From NCBI RefSeq assembly GCF_015101885.1, contig NZ_CP062941.1, positions 2,542,001 through 2,606,000 of the forward strand: DNA of 64,000 nt, given 5' to 3'. The DNA comes from Massilia litorea (GTDB lineage Bacteria > Pseudomonadota > Gammaproteobacteria > Burkholderiales > Burkholderiaceae_D). Below are positions 1 through 9,314 of the stretch, piece by piece. The notes under the pieces are model-generated. The model ran no database searches and was not told the origin of the DNA. It saw only the letters and a list, made by a program, of their open reading frames with translations. The position numbers were made by a program, and so were the translations under genes. The first letter of the stretch is position 1, and each line of letters opens with the position of its first letter.

Positions 1-65
1 CCGACATCACGCTGAACGGCGCGGCGCCCGGCCCGAAGACCTATCGTCGCTCTGCGAAGGAATGA
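1..65 (+). CDS. C-terminal end of an unidentified protein (partial)
   Basis: An open frame runs in from the left edge and stops at the TGA at 63-65. The visible tail is about 20 residues and ends in the basic sequence KTYRRSAKE. It is too short to assign to a family. The stop overlaps the start region of the next gene, since the ATG at 62 shares ATGA with this TGA, so the two may be translationally coupled. It is seen as an open frame only; the reading frame is the one expected for a gene running into a closely spaced neighbour, but that is inference. Confidence 0.4.
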   Translation, partial: DITLNGAAPGPKTYRRSAKE

Positions 66-67
66 TC

Positions 68-490
68 ATGCGTCCCCTCTCCCTGTTACTTCCTGCCTCC
101 CTGCTCGTGCTGGCCGCGAGCGCAAGTGCCCAGAACCTGCCGTATCCGCAAGCCGACTCTGTCCCGGCCTCGACCGTGCAGGTGACGGCGCCCATCAAGC
201 CCGTGCTGCTCTTTGCCGATGAAGCCGAGAGGGTGGCCGGGAGCTATGCGATGTCGAACGGCTGGAGAATGCAGGTACGTACCGGTACGCGTCACATCGA
301 TGCGAAAATCGACAACCAGAAGCCGATCCGGCTGCTTGCGGTGTCGCCGGACAAATTCGTCTCGCGCGACGGCAACGTGACGATGGAATTCAACCAGGGG
401 AGCTACGGCGACGACATGACGATGAGTTATGTGCCCGATCCGCGCCTGGCGCAGGTCGTCGTGCTGTCCTCGCGGATGGCGCAGCGCTGA
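68..490 (+). CDS. Small secreted protein of unknown function
   Basis: The product is about 140 residues and opens with a clear Sec signal peptide (MRPLSLLLPASLLVLAASAS, cleavage near SAQ). The mature part is a small beta-rich domain with no motif I recognise, and it has no cysteines. I chose the ATG at 68 because GAAGGA at 56-61 is then well spaced. The in-frame ATG at 62 would place the ribosome binding site too close but would give an ATGA overlap with the preceding stop. It is probably periplasmic. Function unknown. Confidence 0.7.
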   Translation: MRPLSLLLPASLLVLAASASAQNLPYPQADSVPASTVQVTAPIKPVLLFADEAERVAGSYAMSNGWRMQVRTGTRHIDAKIDNQKPIRLLAVSPDKFVSRDGNVTMEFNQGSYGDDMTMSYVPDPRLAQVVVLSSRMAQR

Positions 491-608
491 GGTTTCGTTG
501 CGGAGGCGCGCACATCACGCTTGCGCGCGCCCCGTCCGGCGCTCGAGGTACACCGGCGGATCCGGCGCGGATCAGGTATCGTTGCGACTCCAGCCAACGG
601 AGTCCCCC

Positions 609-1229
609 ATGTCCGACCCGATCCATTTCTACGAACCGCGCAACGGCCACGGCTTGCCGCACGACCCCTTCAACGCCATCGTCGGTCCGCGTCCGATCGG
701 ATGGATTTCCTCGCGCGGCAGCGCGGGCGTGCTCAATCTCGCGCCCTACAGCTTTTTCAATGCCTTCAACTATGTGCCGCCGATCATCGGCTTCGCCAGC
801 ATCGGCTACAAGGACACGGTGCGCAATATCGAAGAGACGGGCGAATTCGCATGGAGCCTGGTCACCCGTCCCCTGGCCGAGGCCATGAACCAGACCTGCG
901 CGCCGGTGCCCCCGGAAACCGACGAATTCGTGCTGGCCGGATTGACGCCGGCCGACTCGCGCCTGATTTCGGTGCCGCGCGTGGCCGAGAGCCCGGTGTC
1001 CTTCGAATGCCGCCTGTCCCAGATCCTGCAGCTGGAAACCGCCGCCGGCGCCCAGGTGCCGACCTGGCTGGTGCTGGGCGAAGTCGTCGGCGTGCATATC
1101 GCGCAGTCGCAGCTGAAGGAGGGGATCTACGACACCGCCGCGGCCGGGCACGTGCTGCGCGGCGGCGGGCCGGCTGACTATTTTTCGGTCGACGCCACCC
1201 AGCATTTCCGCATGTTCCGACCGAGGTAA
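609..1229 (+). CDS. Flavin reductase family protein (FMN-binding split barrel)
   Basis: The 206-residue product matches the flavin-reductase-like split-barrel family that binds FMN. It has the N-terminal PFNAIVGPRPIGWISS strand and loop, followed by NLAPYSFFNAFNYVPPIIGF, the typical FMN phosphate/isoalloxazine binding segment. Such proteins reduce free flavin or act as flavoenzymes in the cytosol; the substrate cannot be read from the sequence. The start at 609 is supported by GGAG at 599-602 and by the family N-terminus. The open frame extends further upstream, but that part is not protein-like. It converges on the efflux operon with a hairpin terminator between. Confidence 0.85.
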   Translation: MSDPIHFYEPRNGHGLPHDPFNAIVGPRPIGWISSRGSAGVLNLAPYSFFNAFNYVPPIIGFASIGYKDTVRNIEETGEFAWSLVTRPLAEAMNQTCAPVPPETDEFVLAGLTPADSRLISVPRVAESPVSFECRLSQILQLETAAGAQVPTWLVLGEVVGVHIAQSQLKEGIYDTAAAGHVLRGGGPADYFSVDATQHFRMFRPR

Positions 1230-1243
1230 TCGGCTCGGCGGCA

Positions 1244-1271
1244 TAAAAAACCGGGGCACGTGCCCCGGTTT
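1244..1271 (-). terminator. Rho-independent terminator of the RND efflux operon
   Basis: The perfect palindrome AAACCGGGGC-ACGT-GCCCCGGTTT lies at 1248-1271. Read on the minus strand it is followed by a run of T (complement of the A tract 1245-1250), so it should end the efflux operon. It lies between two convergent genes and may also weakly stop plus-strand transcription. Confidence 0.85.
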
Positions 1272-1295
1272 GCGTTGTGCAACGGCGCCGTAAAA

Positions 1296-2741
1296 TCAGC
1301 GCGCCGCCTGTGCCGTTGACGCCTGTTCGCTCCAGCCGCCGCCGAGCACGCGGTACAGCGTGACCTGGTTCTGCAGGCGCTGCAAATTCGCCTGCACCGC
1401 CAGCTGCTGCGCCTGGAACAGCGAACGCTGGGCGTCCAGCAGGTCCAGGTAGCTGGCCGCGCCGTTGCGGTAGCGCAGGTCGGACAGGTTGTAGCGGTCC
1501 TGCTCGGCGAGCGCCACGGCGCGCTGGGCGCGCAGCTGTTCGCTGAAGGTCGCCTGGCCGGCCAGCGCATCCGCCACTTCGCGGAACGCGGTCTGGATCG
1601 ACTTCTCGTACTGGGCCACGGCGATGTCGCGGCCCGCCTTGGATGCGTCGACGCCGGCCCGGATGCGGCCCAGGTCGAAGATCGGCAGCACGGCCTGCGG
1701 TGCGAAGGTCCAGCCGAAGGAACCGCTCTTGAACAGGCCCGACAGTTCCGTACTCGCGCTGCCCACGGAGCCGGTCAGCGAGATGCGCGGGAAGTAGTTC
1801 GCGCGCGCCGCGCCGATGTTGGCATTCGCCGCGATCAGCTGCTGCTCGGCCGCACGGATGTCGGGACGGGCGGCCAGCAGGTCGGACGGCATGCCGGCCG
1901 GCAGGTCGGGCAGTTCGGTGGCGGCCAGGGTAGTGGCCGGCGCCAGGTTTTCAGGAAGCGGCTGGCCCACCAGCAGGGTCAGCAGGTTCGCGTCCTGGGC
2001 GCGCTGGCGCTGGAACTGCGCATAGGTCGCGCGCGCCGTTTCCACCAGCGAGACCGATTGCTGCAGTTCGAGCTTGGAGACGACGCCGTTCTCGAAACGC
2101 AGGCGCGTCAGCCGGTCGGACTCTTCGCGCGTCTTGAGGGTCTGCTCGGTAATCGCCAGCAGTTCCTCGTCGGCCAGCATCGTCAGGTAGGTGTTGGCCA
2201 CCTGGGCGATGAGGCTGATCTGCGTCGTCTTGCGCGCTTCCTCGGTGGCGAGGAATTGCGCCAGCGCCGCTTCCGACAAGTTGCGCACGCGGCCGAACAG
2301 ATCGAGTTCGAAGGCCGAGACGCCGAAGCCGGCCTGGTAGACGCTCGAAATCGGCTTGTCTTCGCCCGTCGTCTGGCGGTTGCCGTTGACGATGGCCGAG
2401 ACGGTCGGCACGCGGTCGGCGCGCGTGATGCGGTACTGGGCGCGTGCCTGCTCGATGTTCAGGATCGCCACGCGCAGGTCGCGGTTGTTCGCCAGCGACA
2501 GCCCGATCAGCTGGCGCAGGCGCGCGTCGGCGAAGAAGCGCTGCCATTCCAGGTTGCTCGGGGCTTCCGTGGTCGCCGTCGGCAGCGTGGTGCCGCCGGT
2601 CTTCGGCAGTTCAGGGAAGGCCTGGGCCACCGGGGCCGCCGGACGCTCATACTTCGGCGCCAGCGACATGCAGCCTGCCAGCGCCATCGACAGCGCGAGC
2701 GGAGTAACGATGAGTTTGAGCGCTTTTTCCAGTGTCTTCAT
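1296..2741 (-). CDS. RND efflux outer-membrane channel lipoprotein (OprM/NodT type)
   Basis: The 481-residue product is a TolC-fold outer-membrane factor. A signal peptide ends in lipobox LAGC (Cys24), and the sequence then opens SLAPKYERPAAPVAQAFPE as in OprM/AdeK proteins. Two repeated outer-membrane-efflux domains follow, with the second repeat near RPDIRAAEQQLIAANANIGAARANYFP. It forms the exit duct of the tripartite pump made with the two genes upstream. Its start lies only one base from the stop of the transporter gene, so the three genes form one transcription unit ending at the terminator near 1248. Confidence 0.95.
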   Translation of the reverse strand: MKTLEKALKLIVTPLALSMALAGCMSLAPKYERPAAPVAQAFPELPKTGGTTLPTATTEAPSNLEWQRFFADARLRQLIGLSLANNRDLRVAILNIEQARAQYRITRADRVPTVSAIVNGNRQTTGEDKPISSVYQAGFGVSAFELDLFGRVRNLSEAALAQFLATEEARKTTQISLIAQVANTYLTMLADEELLAITEQTLKTREESDRLTRLRFENGVVSKLELQQSVSLVETARATYAQFQRQRAQDANLLTLLVGQPLPENLAPATTLAATELPDLPAGMPSDLLAARPDIRAAEQQLIAANANIGAARANYFPRISLTGSVGSASTELSGLFKSGSFGWTFAPQAVLPIFDLGRIRAGVDASKAGRDIAVAQYEKSIQTAFREVADALAGQATFSEQLRAQRAVALAEQDRYNLSDLRYRNGAASYLDLLDAQRSLFQAQQLAVQANLQRLQNQVTLYRVLGGGWSEQASTAQAAR

Positions 2742-5700
2742 TTAGATTTTTTCCTCGATAACCTTGCTGGTGTCTTCTTCGTGGGCGTACTTCTTGCGCT
2801 GGCGTTCGCTGCCCTTGAAGATCTTGCGCACCACGACAAAGAACATAGGGACGAACAGCACGCCCAGCGTCGACGCCGTCATCATGCCGCCCATCACGCC
2901 GGTACCGATCGCGCGCTGCGAGGCCGAACCGGCGCCGCCTGCGATCACCAGCGGCAGCACGCCGAGGATGAAGGCCAGCGAAGTCATGATGATCGGACGG
3001 AAGCGCAGGTGCGCCGCCTCGATCGCCGCTTCCATCGGCGAGCGTCCCTGCGCCTGCAGGTCTTTCGCGAACTCGATGATCAGCACCGCGTTCTTCGCCG
3101 CCAGGCCGATGATGGTCACCAGGCCGATCTTGAAGTACACGTCGTTCGGATAGCTGCGCAGCATCGCCGCCAGCACCGCGCCGAGGATACCAAACGGGAC
3201 GACCAGCAGTACCGCCACCGGGATCGACCAGCTTTCATACAGGGCCGCCAGGGCCAGGAAGATCGCCAGCAGCGAGAAGGCCATCAGGATGCCCATCGTG
3301 CCGCCGGAGAGCTGTTCCTCGCGCGACTGGCCGGTCCACTCGAAGGCGAAGCCGGGCGGCAGCTTGGCTGCCAGGGCTTCCATCTCGGCCAGCGCGTCGC
3401 CGGTCGAATAGCCCGGCTTGGCGTCGCCCGAGATGCTCATCGCCGGATAGCCGTTGTAGCGCAGGGTCTGCATCGGGCCGGTCACCCACTTGGTCGACGC
3501 GAACGAGGACAGCGGCACCGGGTTGCCCTGCACGTTCATGGCGTTCAGGCGCAGCAGGTCGTCCGGCTGCATGCGGTCCTTCGCATCGGCCTGCACCACC
3601 ACGCGCTGCAGGCGGCCGGCGTTCGGGAAGTCGTTCACATAGCTCGAACCGAGCGAGGTCGAGATCGCGGTGTTGATCGCGTCGAAGGTCACGCCCAGCG
3701 CCTGGGCCTTGTCGCGGTCGATGTCGAGCATCAGCTGCGGCGCGTCTTCCAGGCCTTCCGGACGCACGCCGGTCAGGATCTTGCTTTGCGATGCCATGCC
3801 GAGCAGCTGGTTACGGGCTGCCAGCAGGGCGTTGTGGCCGTTGCCGCCGCGGTCCTGCAGGCGGAAGCTGAAGCCCGTGCCGCGGCCCAGTTCCGGGATC
3901 GGCGGCGGGCTCAATGCGAAGATGAATGCGTCGCGAACGCCCGACAGGCCGCCGATGATGCGGCCGGCAACTGCCTGCGCGCTCGAGCCTTCGCCTTTAC
4001 GCTCGCTCCAGTCCTTGAGCGGAATGAAGGCCAGCGCCATGTTCTGGCCGGAGCCCGAGAACGAGAAGCCCAGCACGCTGACCATGTTCGCCACTTCCGG
4101 CTGCTTCATGATGAAGGCTTCGGCGGTCCGCATCACTTCGTTGGTACGCTCGACCGTCGCACCCGGCGGCAGCTGGATGTTGGCGATCACATAGCCCTGG
4201 TCTTCGTTCGGCAGGAAGGAGTTCGGCAGGCGCGTGAACAGCAGCGTCACCAGGCCGATCACCAGCACGAAGGCGACCAGCGCGCGGCCCGAGCCGCGGA
4301 TCAGCTTGCCGACCCAGCCCTCATAGCCCTTGGCGGTACGCGCGAAGCGGCGGTTGAACCAGCCGAAGAAACCCTTCTTCTCGTGGTGGTGGCCGGCTTC
4401 GACGGGTTTGAGCAGGTGCGCGCACAGGGCCGGCGTCAGCGACAGCGCCAGGAAGGCCGAGAAGGCGATCGAGGACACCATGACGACCGAGAACTGGCGG
4501 TAGATGTTACCGACCGCGCCGGCGAAGAAGGCCAGCGGCACGAACACCGACATCAGGACCACGGTCACGCCGATGATGGCGCCCGAGATCTGGCCCATGG
4601 CCTTGCGGGTCGCCTGCAGCGGCGGCAGGCCTTCTTCGGACATGATGCGCTCGACGTTCTCGACGACCACGATCGCATCGTCGACGACGATACCAATCAC
4701 GAGCACCATGCCGAACATGGTCAGCACGTTGATCGAATAGCCCAGCGCCAATAATGTGCCGAGCGAACCCAGAAGAGCCACCGGAACCACGATGGTCGGG
4801 ATGATCGTATAGCGGAAGTTCTGCAGGAAGAGATACATCACCAGGAACACCAGCACCAGCGCTTCAACCAGGGTGTGCACCACCTGCTCGATCGAGATGT
4901 CGATGAATTTCGAGCTGTCGAACGGCACGGTGGCCTTCATCCCCTTCGGGAAGAATTTCGACAGTTCGTCCACGCGCTGGCGTACCAGGCGTGCCGTTTC
5001 CAGCGCATTGCCCGACGGCGCCAGCTGCACGCCGATGCCGGTGGAGGGCTTGCCGTTCAGGCGTGCCGATGGGCTGTAGGCCTGGGCGCCGAGCTCGATG
5101 CGGGCCACGTCGCGCAGGCGCACGGTCGAGCCGTCCGGATTCGCGCGCAGCACGATGTTGCCGAACTGTTCGACGGTCGAGAGCTGGCCGGTCACGACCA
5201 CGGTCGCGGTGATTTCCTGGCCTCGCGCCAGCGGCAGGTCGCCGATGGTACCGGAGGCCACCTGGGCGTTCTGGCTGCGGATCGCGTTGTTGACGTCGGC
5301 CGGCGACAGGCGGAAGCCCACCAGCTTGGCCGGATCGACCCAGATGCGCATGGCGCGCTCGGTACCGAACAGCTGCGCGGTACCGACGCCCTTGATGCGC
5401 TGGATTTCAGGCAGCACGGTGCGCGACGCGTAGTCGCCCAGCGCGACCGGGTCCCACTTCGGATCGTCCGAGGAGAGGATGGTAAACAGCAGGAAGTTCG
5501 CGCGCACCTTGTCGACGCGCACGCCCTGCTGGTTCACCGCCGCCGGCAGGCGTGGCGCCGCGCGCGACAGGCGGTTCTGGACGTCCACCTGGGCCAGTTC
5601 CGGATTGGTGCCGGTTTCAAAAGTCAGGGTGATCGAGCCGCTGCCGTTGGCGGTGCTGCTCGACTCCATGTAGACGAGGCCGGGCGAGCCGTTCATCTCG

Positions 5701-5900
5701 CGTTCGATGACGGAGATGACCGAGTCTTCCAGGGTCTGTGCCGACGCGCCCGGATAGGCGGCATTGATCACGATCGATGGCGGGGCCACGTTCGGATACT
5801 GGGCGATCGGCAGCTGGGTGATCGAGACCGCGCCGACCACCATGATAAACAGCGCGATCACCCAGGCGAAAATAGGGCGGTCAATAAAGAAACGTGCCAT
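2742..5900 (-). CDS. HAE1-type RND multidrug efflux transporter (AcrB/MexB family)
   Basis: The 1052-residue product has the full length and layout of AcrB-type proton/drug antiporters: N-terminal MARFFIDRPIFAWVIALFIM, two large periplasmic loops, and twelve membrane helices. The proton-relay aspartates are in GIVVDDAIVVVENVERIM (TM4) and the relay lysine is in AAKNAVLIIEFAKD (TM10). It exports hydrophobic drugs, solvents or dyes from the inner-membrane outer leaflet or periplasm. It is the middle gene of adaptor - transporter - channel. The exact substrate range cannot be inferred. Confidence 0.97.
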   Translation of the reverse strand: MARFFIDRPIFAWVIALFIMVVGAVSITQLPIAQYPNVAPPSIVINAAYPGASAQTLEDSVISVIEREMNGSPGLVYMESSSTANGSGSITLTFETGTNPELAQVDVQNRLSRAAPRLPAAVNQQGVRVDKVRANFLLFTILSSDDPKWDPVALGDYASRTVLPEIQRIKGVGTAQLFGTERAMRIWVDPAKLVGFRLSPADVNNAIRSQNAQVASGTIGDLPLARGQEITATVVVTGQLSTVEQFGNIVLRANPDGSTVRLRDVARIELGAQAYSPSARLNGKPSTGIGVQLAPSGNALETARLVRQRVDELSKFFPKGMKATVPFDSSKFIDISIEQVVHTLVEALVLVFLVMYLFLQNFRYTIIPTIVVPVALLGSLGTLLALGYSINVLTMFGMVLVIGIVVDDAIVVVENVERIMSEEGLPPLQATRKAMGQISGAIIGVTVVLMSVFVPLAFFAGAVGNIYRQFSVVMVSSIAFSAFLALSLTPALCAHLLKPVEAGHHHEKKGFFGWFNRRFARTAKGYEGWVGKLIRGSGRALVAFVLVIGLVTLLFTRLPNSFLPNEDQGYVIANIQLPPGATVERTNEVMRTAEAFIMKQPEVANMVSVLGFSFSGSGQNMALAFIPLKDWSERKGEGSSAQAVAGRIIGGLSGVRDAFIFALSPPPIPELGRGTGFSFRLQDRGGNGHNALLAARNQLLGMASQSKILTGVRPEGLEDAPQLMLDIDRDKAQALGVTFDAINTAISTSLGSSYVNDFPNAGRLQRVVVQADAKDRMQPDDLLRLNAMNVQGNPVPLSSFASTKWVTGPMQTLRYNGYPAMSISGDAKPGYSTGDALAEMEALAAKLPPGFAFEWTGQSREEQLSGGTMGILMAFSLLAIFLALAALYESWSIPVAVLLVVPFGILGAVLAAMLRSYPNDVYFKIGLVTIIGLAAKNAVLIIEFAKDLQAQGRSPMEAAIEAAHLRFRPIIMTSLAFILGVLPLVIAGGAGSASQRAIGTGVMGGMMTASTLGVLFVPMFFVVVRKIFKGSERQRKKYAHEEDTSKVIEEKI

Positions 5901-5930
5901 TGCAATAGTCCTGTTCTGTGCCTGGAGTGC

Positions 5931-7259
5931 TTAGCGGGTCGACGCCGTGGCAGGCGCCGCGCCGGCGGTGGAACCCGACGGCGCCGAAGCAGGCAGCGGA
6001 CGCGCCGTCGCGGCGGCGGCCTGGCCGGCACTGGTGGCAGATGGCGCAGCTGCTGGTGCGGCTGGCGCCGAACCAGCAGCTGCCGTGGTCTGCGTGCTCG
6101 CCTGCCATGGCACTGCCTTGACCGGCGTACCCGGCGGCAGCATCTGCAGCTTCTGGAAGCCGTCGACCATCACCCGTTCGCCTTCCTTCAGGCCTTCGGT
6201 GACGACCCAGTTCGAGCCTTGCCCCGATGCGATCTTGACGGTGCGCGGCGTCGGCTTGTTGTCGGCGCCGACGACCATCAGGGTGTCGCCCTGGGCGCCG
6301 CCGCGGGTAACGGCCTGCTGCGGCACGACGATGCCGTTCGGCAGCTGGGCCTGGGCGATGCGCACGCGTACGTACTGGCCCGGCAACAGGGCGTTATCCT
6401 GGTTCGGCACCGTCGCGCGCAGCGTGACCTGGGCCGTGCCCGGATCGACGGTCACGTCCGAGAACAGCAGCTTGCCGCGGGTCGGCAGTTCGCTGCCGTC
6501 GTCGAGAAGCACGGTGACGGACGCGTCTTTCGCGCCGCCACCGGCCTGCTTGCGCAGGCGCTGCACTTCAGCCGCCGACTGGGTGATGTTCAGGTACATC
6601 GAGTCGGTCTGCTGGATCAGCGCCATTTGCGTCGCCTCGGCGGCGGACACCAGCGCGCCTTCGGTCACCAGCGCGCGGCCGATGCGGCCCGAGATCGGCG
6701 CATTGACGTTGGCGTAGCCGGAATTGATCTGGGCAATGCGCACCTGGGCGCGCGAAGCGGCCACGGCCGCCTCCGCCTGCTTCTGCGCGGCGACCGCATT
6801 GGTATACTCCTGCTTGCTGATCGCGTTGGCCTCGACCAGCGGCTTGTAGCGCTCGGCCTGGGCAGTCGCCTGGGTCAGCGTGGCCTGGGCACGGCCGAGG
6901 TCGGCCTGGGTGGCAGCCAGTTGTGCCTGGTACGGAGCCGGGTCGATCTGGAATAGCGACTGTCCTTCCTTGACCATGCCGCCCTCGGTGAACAGGCGCT
7001 TGAGCACGACGCCGTTGACGCGGGCGCGCACCTGGGCCACGCGGACCGGCTCGGCACGGGCCGGCAGTTCGGTCTGCAGGGCGACCGTTTCGAATTTGGT
7101 GGTGATGACGCCGACTTCGGGCGCGGGCATCTTGGCGCCGGCGCCAGGACCGGCCTGGGCTTCGTCTTTCTTGCCGCAGGCCGACAGCAGGGTCACGGCC
7201 ATCAGCGTGCAGGCGGCGATCCGGGTGAGGGTCAGGTGAGAGGAGTGGGCAGAGCGCAT
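5931..7259 (-). CDS. RND efflux periplasmic adaptor lipoprotein (AcrA/MexA family)
   Basis: The 442-residue membrane-fusion protein begins with a signal peptide and lipobox LLSAC (Cys28). It has the biotinyl-lipoyl half motifs (RVAQVRARVNGVVLKRLFTEGGMVKEGQSLF and NVNAPISGRIGRALVTEGALV), an alpha-helical hairpin between them and a beta-barrel. The tail from about residue 385 is Ala/Pro/Thr-rich and low in complexity, which is longer than usual. I chose the start at 7259 for its GAAGGA ribosome site; the open frame upstream is not protein-like. It is the first gene of the efflux operon and faces the TetR repressor gene. Confidence 0.95.
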   Translation of the reverse strand: MRSAHSSHLTLTRIAACTLMAVTLLSACGKKDEAQAGPGAGAKMPAPEVGVITTKFETVALQTELPARAEPVRVAQVRARVNGVVLKRLFTEGGMVKEGQSLFQIDPAPYQAQLAATQADLGRAQATLTQATAQAERYKPLVEANAISKQEYTNAVAAQKQAEAAVAASRAQVRIAQINSGYANVNAPISGRIGRALVTEGALVSAAEATQMALIQQTDSMYLNITQSAAEVQRLRKQAGGGAKDASVTVLLDDGSELPTRGKLLFSDVTVDPGTAQVTLRATVPNQDNALLPGQYVRVRIAQAQLPNGIVVPQQAVTRGGAQGDTLMVVGADNKPTPRTVKIASGQGSNWVVTEGLKEGERVMVDGFQKLQMLPPGTPVKAVPWQASTQTTAAAGSAPAAPAAAPSATSAGQAAAATARPLPASAPSGSTAGAAPATASTR

Positions 7260-7358
7260 TACGTGCTTCCTTCTGGTTTTTTGGAAAAGATGCACCCGCC
7301 CCAGAACCTCACAGGTCCCGCACACGGTTGCATCACTGGCTTTTACGGACTTTTTTAT

Positions 7359-7376
7359 ATACTATCACGAGTGTAT
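7359..7376. promoter_or_regulatory. Probable TetR operator in the efflux intergenic region
   Basis: The imperfect inverted repeat ATACtaTCacGAgtGTAT lies between the divergent adaptor and TetR genes, in an AT-rich stretch of an otherwise GC-rich region. AcrR/TtgR-type repressors bind such palindromes over the overlapping promoters. Position and symmetry are seen; repressor binding is inferred. Confidence 0.55.
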
Positions 7377-7412
7377 GTTTAACGTGCAGGACCACCAAAA
7401 AACGGAGAAGAC

Positions 7413-8030
7413 ATGGCCCGCAGGACAAAAGAAGAAGCAGCGGCCACACGCGACAGCATTTTGGATGCTGCGGAGAAATTATTTGTTGAGCAAGGAGTCT
7501 CGCGAACGACCTTGCAGCATATCGCAACCCAGGCCGGTGTGACGCGCGGCGCGATTTATTGGCATTTCGACGACAAGGGCGCGCTCTTCAACGCCATGAT
7601 GGAAAGGGTGACGCTGCCCTTCGAGTGTGCGCTGAGCAGCCTGGGGAAGTCGGATGCGACGACCGTGCTGGCCGACCTGCGCCAGTATTTCATTGAGATC
7701 TTCCGCGTGACGGAAACCAACCCGCAAGCCCGCCGGGTGCTCGAGATCGCCTCCTTGAAAGTCGAGTTCGTCAGCGAAATGGACGCCGTGCGCGTGCGCC
7801 GCCGCCAGAGCAAGGGGGAAATGATGGAGCAGGTGGTCGAGCGCCTCAAGCTGGCCCAGGCCGGGGGGCAGATCAGGGCTGACGTCGATCCGCAGCTGCT
7901 GGCGACCGGGCTATGGGCCCTGATGGATGGATTGATCCGCAACTGGATGTTCGAACCGACCTCGTTCAGCCTGATCGACCTGGGCGGCAACATGATCGGC
8001 ACCATGCTCGACGGGATCCGCACCCGCTGA
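7413..8030 (+). CDS. TetR-family repressor of the RND efflux pump (AcrR/TtgR-like)
   Basis: The 205-residue regulator has an N-terminal TetR helix-turn-helix (residues about 10-57: TRDSILDAAEKLFVEQG, TTLQHIATQAGVTRGAIYWHF) typical of the AcrR/TtgR branch. A helical ligand-binding domain of the same branch follows. The start at 7413 has GGAG eight bases upstream. It is transcribed away from the efflux operon, with an operator-like palindrome between them, so it very probably represses the pump and itself until a drug binds. Confidence 0.93.
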   Translation: MARRTKEEAAATRDSILDAAEKLFVEQGVSRTTLQHIATQAGVTRGAIYWHFDDKGALFNAMMERVTLPFECALSSLGKSDATTVLADLRQYFIEIFRVTETNPQARRVLEIASLKVEFVSEMDAVRVRRRQSKGEMMEQVVERLKLAQAGGQIRADVDPQLLATGLWALMDGLIRNWMFEPTSFSLIDLGGNMIGTMLDGIRTR

Positions 8031-8062
8031 CTTTGGCACGACCGCGTCGGCGCGGCCGGTGC

Positions 8063-8168
8063 ACGCGTGGGCTCCGGAGCCCACCCTGCGTTACACATCG
8101 GCCAACGATCAAGATAGACGTCGGCAGCGGCGCACCGTAGGGTGGGCACTTGTGTCCACGCGGTACGG
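8063..8168. repeat. REP pair (BIME-like), copies 1 and 2
   Basis: Two copies of the REP-like palindrome lie head to head. Copy 1 (8063-8093) reads ACGCGTGGGCTCCGGAGCCC then ACCCTGCGTTA. Copy 2 (8135-8168) is the inverse orientation, CCGTAGGGTGGGC...TCCACGCGG. The linker begins CACATCGGCCAAC and ends GCGCA, and the pair at 19939-20047 has nearly the same linker ends. Nothing else is seen between 8031 and 8233. Confidence 0.8.
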
Positions 8169-8233
8169 CATCAGCCTGGGGCATGCGCGTGTCCTGGCCG
8201 CAGCGCTTGCAAACCAATGATTCCGCACCGGCG

Positions 8234-8263
8234 AAAAAACAAACGCCGGCATTGCGCCGGCGT
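8234..8263 (-). terminator. Rho-independent terminator of tal
   Basis: The 8-bp stem ACGCCGGC/GCCGGCGT at 8243-8263 has a five-base loop. On the minus strand it is followed by TTTGTTTTTT. It lies about 30 bases past the tal stop codon and is a canonical terminator. Confidence 0.9.
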
Positions 8264-8294
8264 CCTCATCGACTCCAAGCCTGGCGGCTGGAGA

Positions 8295-9224
8295 TCAACG
8301 CATCTCTTCGATCATCTTCTTGAGCTTCTTCGAATCGGCGACGAAGGCGCGAATGCCCTCGGCCAGCTTCTCGGTGCCCATCGCGTCTTCGTTGAGCATG
8401 AAGCGGAACGATTTCTCGTCGACCGCGATCTTCTCGACCGGGGCGTCGCTTTCCTGGCTCAGCTTGCGCTCGACCGGCGCATCGCTGTCGGCCAGCTTCT
8501 GCAGCAGGTCCGGCGAGATGGTCAGCAGGTCGCAACCGGCCAGCTCCAGGATCTGCGAGGTGTTGCGGAAGCTCGCGCCCATGACTTCGGTCTTGTAGCC
8601 ATAGGCACGGTAGTACTGGTAAATGCGCTTGACCGACTGCACGCCCGGATCGTCGGCGCCCTGGTAGTCGGTGCCGCTCGATTTCTTGTACCAGTCGTAG
8701 ATGCGGCCGACGAAAGGCGAAATCAGCTGCACGCCCGCTTCGGCGCAGGCAACCGCCTGGCACAGCGAGAACAGCAGGGTCAGGTTGCAGTGGATGCCGT
8801 CCTTTTCCAGGATCTCGGCGGCGCGGATGCCTTCCCAGGTCGAGGCAATCTTGATCAGCACGCGCTCGCGCGGGACGCCGGCCGCTTCGTACAGCGCGAT
8901 CAGCTCGCGGCCCTTGGCGACGGTCGCTTCGGTATCGAAGGAGAGGGCGGCGTCGATCTCGGTCGACACGCGGCCCGGCACGAATTTCAGGATCTCGACG
9001 CCGAAGGCGATCAGGAGGCGATCGACGATCTCTTCGGTCGAGCCGCCGTTCGATTCGGCTACCGCCTTCTGCAGCAGCGGCAGGTATTCCGGCTTCTGCA
9101 CGGCTTTCAGGATCAGCGACGGATTCGTCGTCGCATCCTGCGGCGCATAGGCTTTGATGGACTGGAAATCGCCGGTATCGGCGACGACCGTGGTGTATTG
9201 CTTCAGTTGTTCAAGTTGGTTCAT
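8295..9224 (-). CDS. tal: Transaldolase
   Basis: The 309-residue product is a full-length class I (TalB-type) transaldolase. It moves a dihydroxyacetone unit between sedoheptulose-7-phosphate and glyceraldehyde-3-phosphate in the non-oxidative pentose phosphate pathway. Visible signatures are [12 protein letters not shown] at residues 30-41 and the Schiff-base lysine in [11 protein letters not shown] (Lys125). It stands alone with its own terminator. rpiA and the glucose-6-phosphate genes lie elsewhere in the same window, but I see no HexR-type box in front of tal. Confidence 0.97.
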   Translation of the reverse strand: MNQLEQLKQYTTVVADTGDFQSIKAYAPQDATTNPSLILKAVQKPEYLPLLQKAVAESNGGSTEEIVDRLLIAFGVEILKFVPGRVSTEIDAALSFDTEATVAKGRELIALYEAAGVPRERVLIKIASTWEGIRAAEILEKDGIHCNLTLLFSLCQAVACAEAGVQLISPFVGRIYDWYKKSSGTDYQGADDPGVQSVKRIYQYYRAYGYKTEVMGASFRNTSQILELAGCDLLTISPDLLQKLADSDAPVERKLSQESDAPVEKIAVDEKSFRFMLNEDAMGTEKLAEGIRAFVADSKKLKKMIEEMR

Positions 9225-9256
9225 ATAATTTGCCTAAATTGTAATACTGCCAAAGT

Positions 9257-9290
9257 CGTAGGGTGGGCACTCCGTGCCCACGCGGTACGG
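9257..9290. repeat. REP-like palindrome, copy 3 (single)
   Basis: CGTAGGGTGGGCAC-TCC-GTGCCCACGCGG forms a hairpin between the start of tal and the stop of the methionine sulfoxide reductase gene. It belongs to the same family as the other copies in this window and is not paired. Confidence 0.8.
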
Positions 9291-9314
9291 CGCCTGCACA
9301 GTCGAAACGCCTGT

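Noticed and set aside
2058..4754. Very long open frame of nearly 900 codons opposite the RND transporter gene
   Set aside because: It is antisense to a clear transporter gene, rich in Arg, His, Gln and Gly, and has no motif. It is an effect of high GC and third-position bias. Other long antisense frames, for example 8142-10181, 15597-16970 and 55744-58011, are rejected for the same reason.
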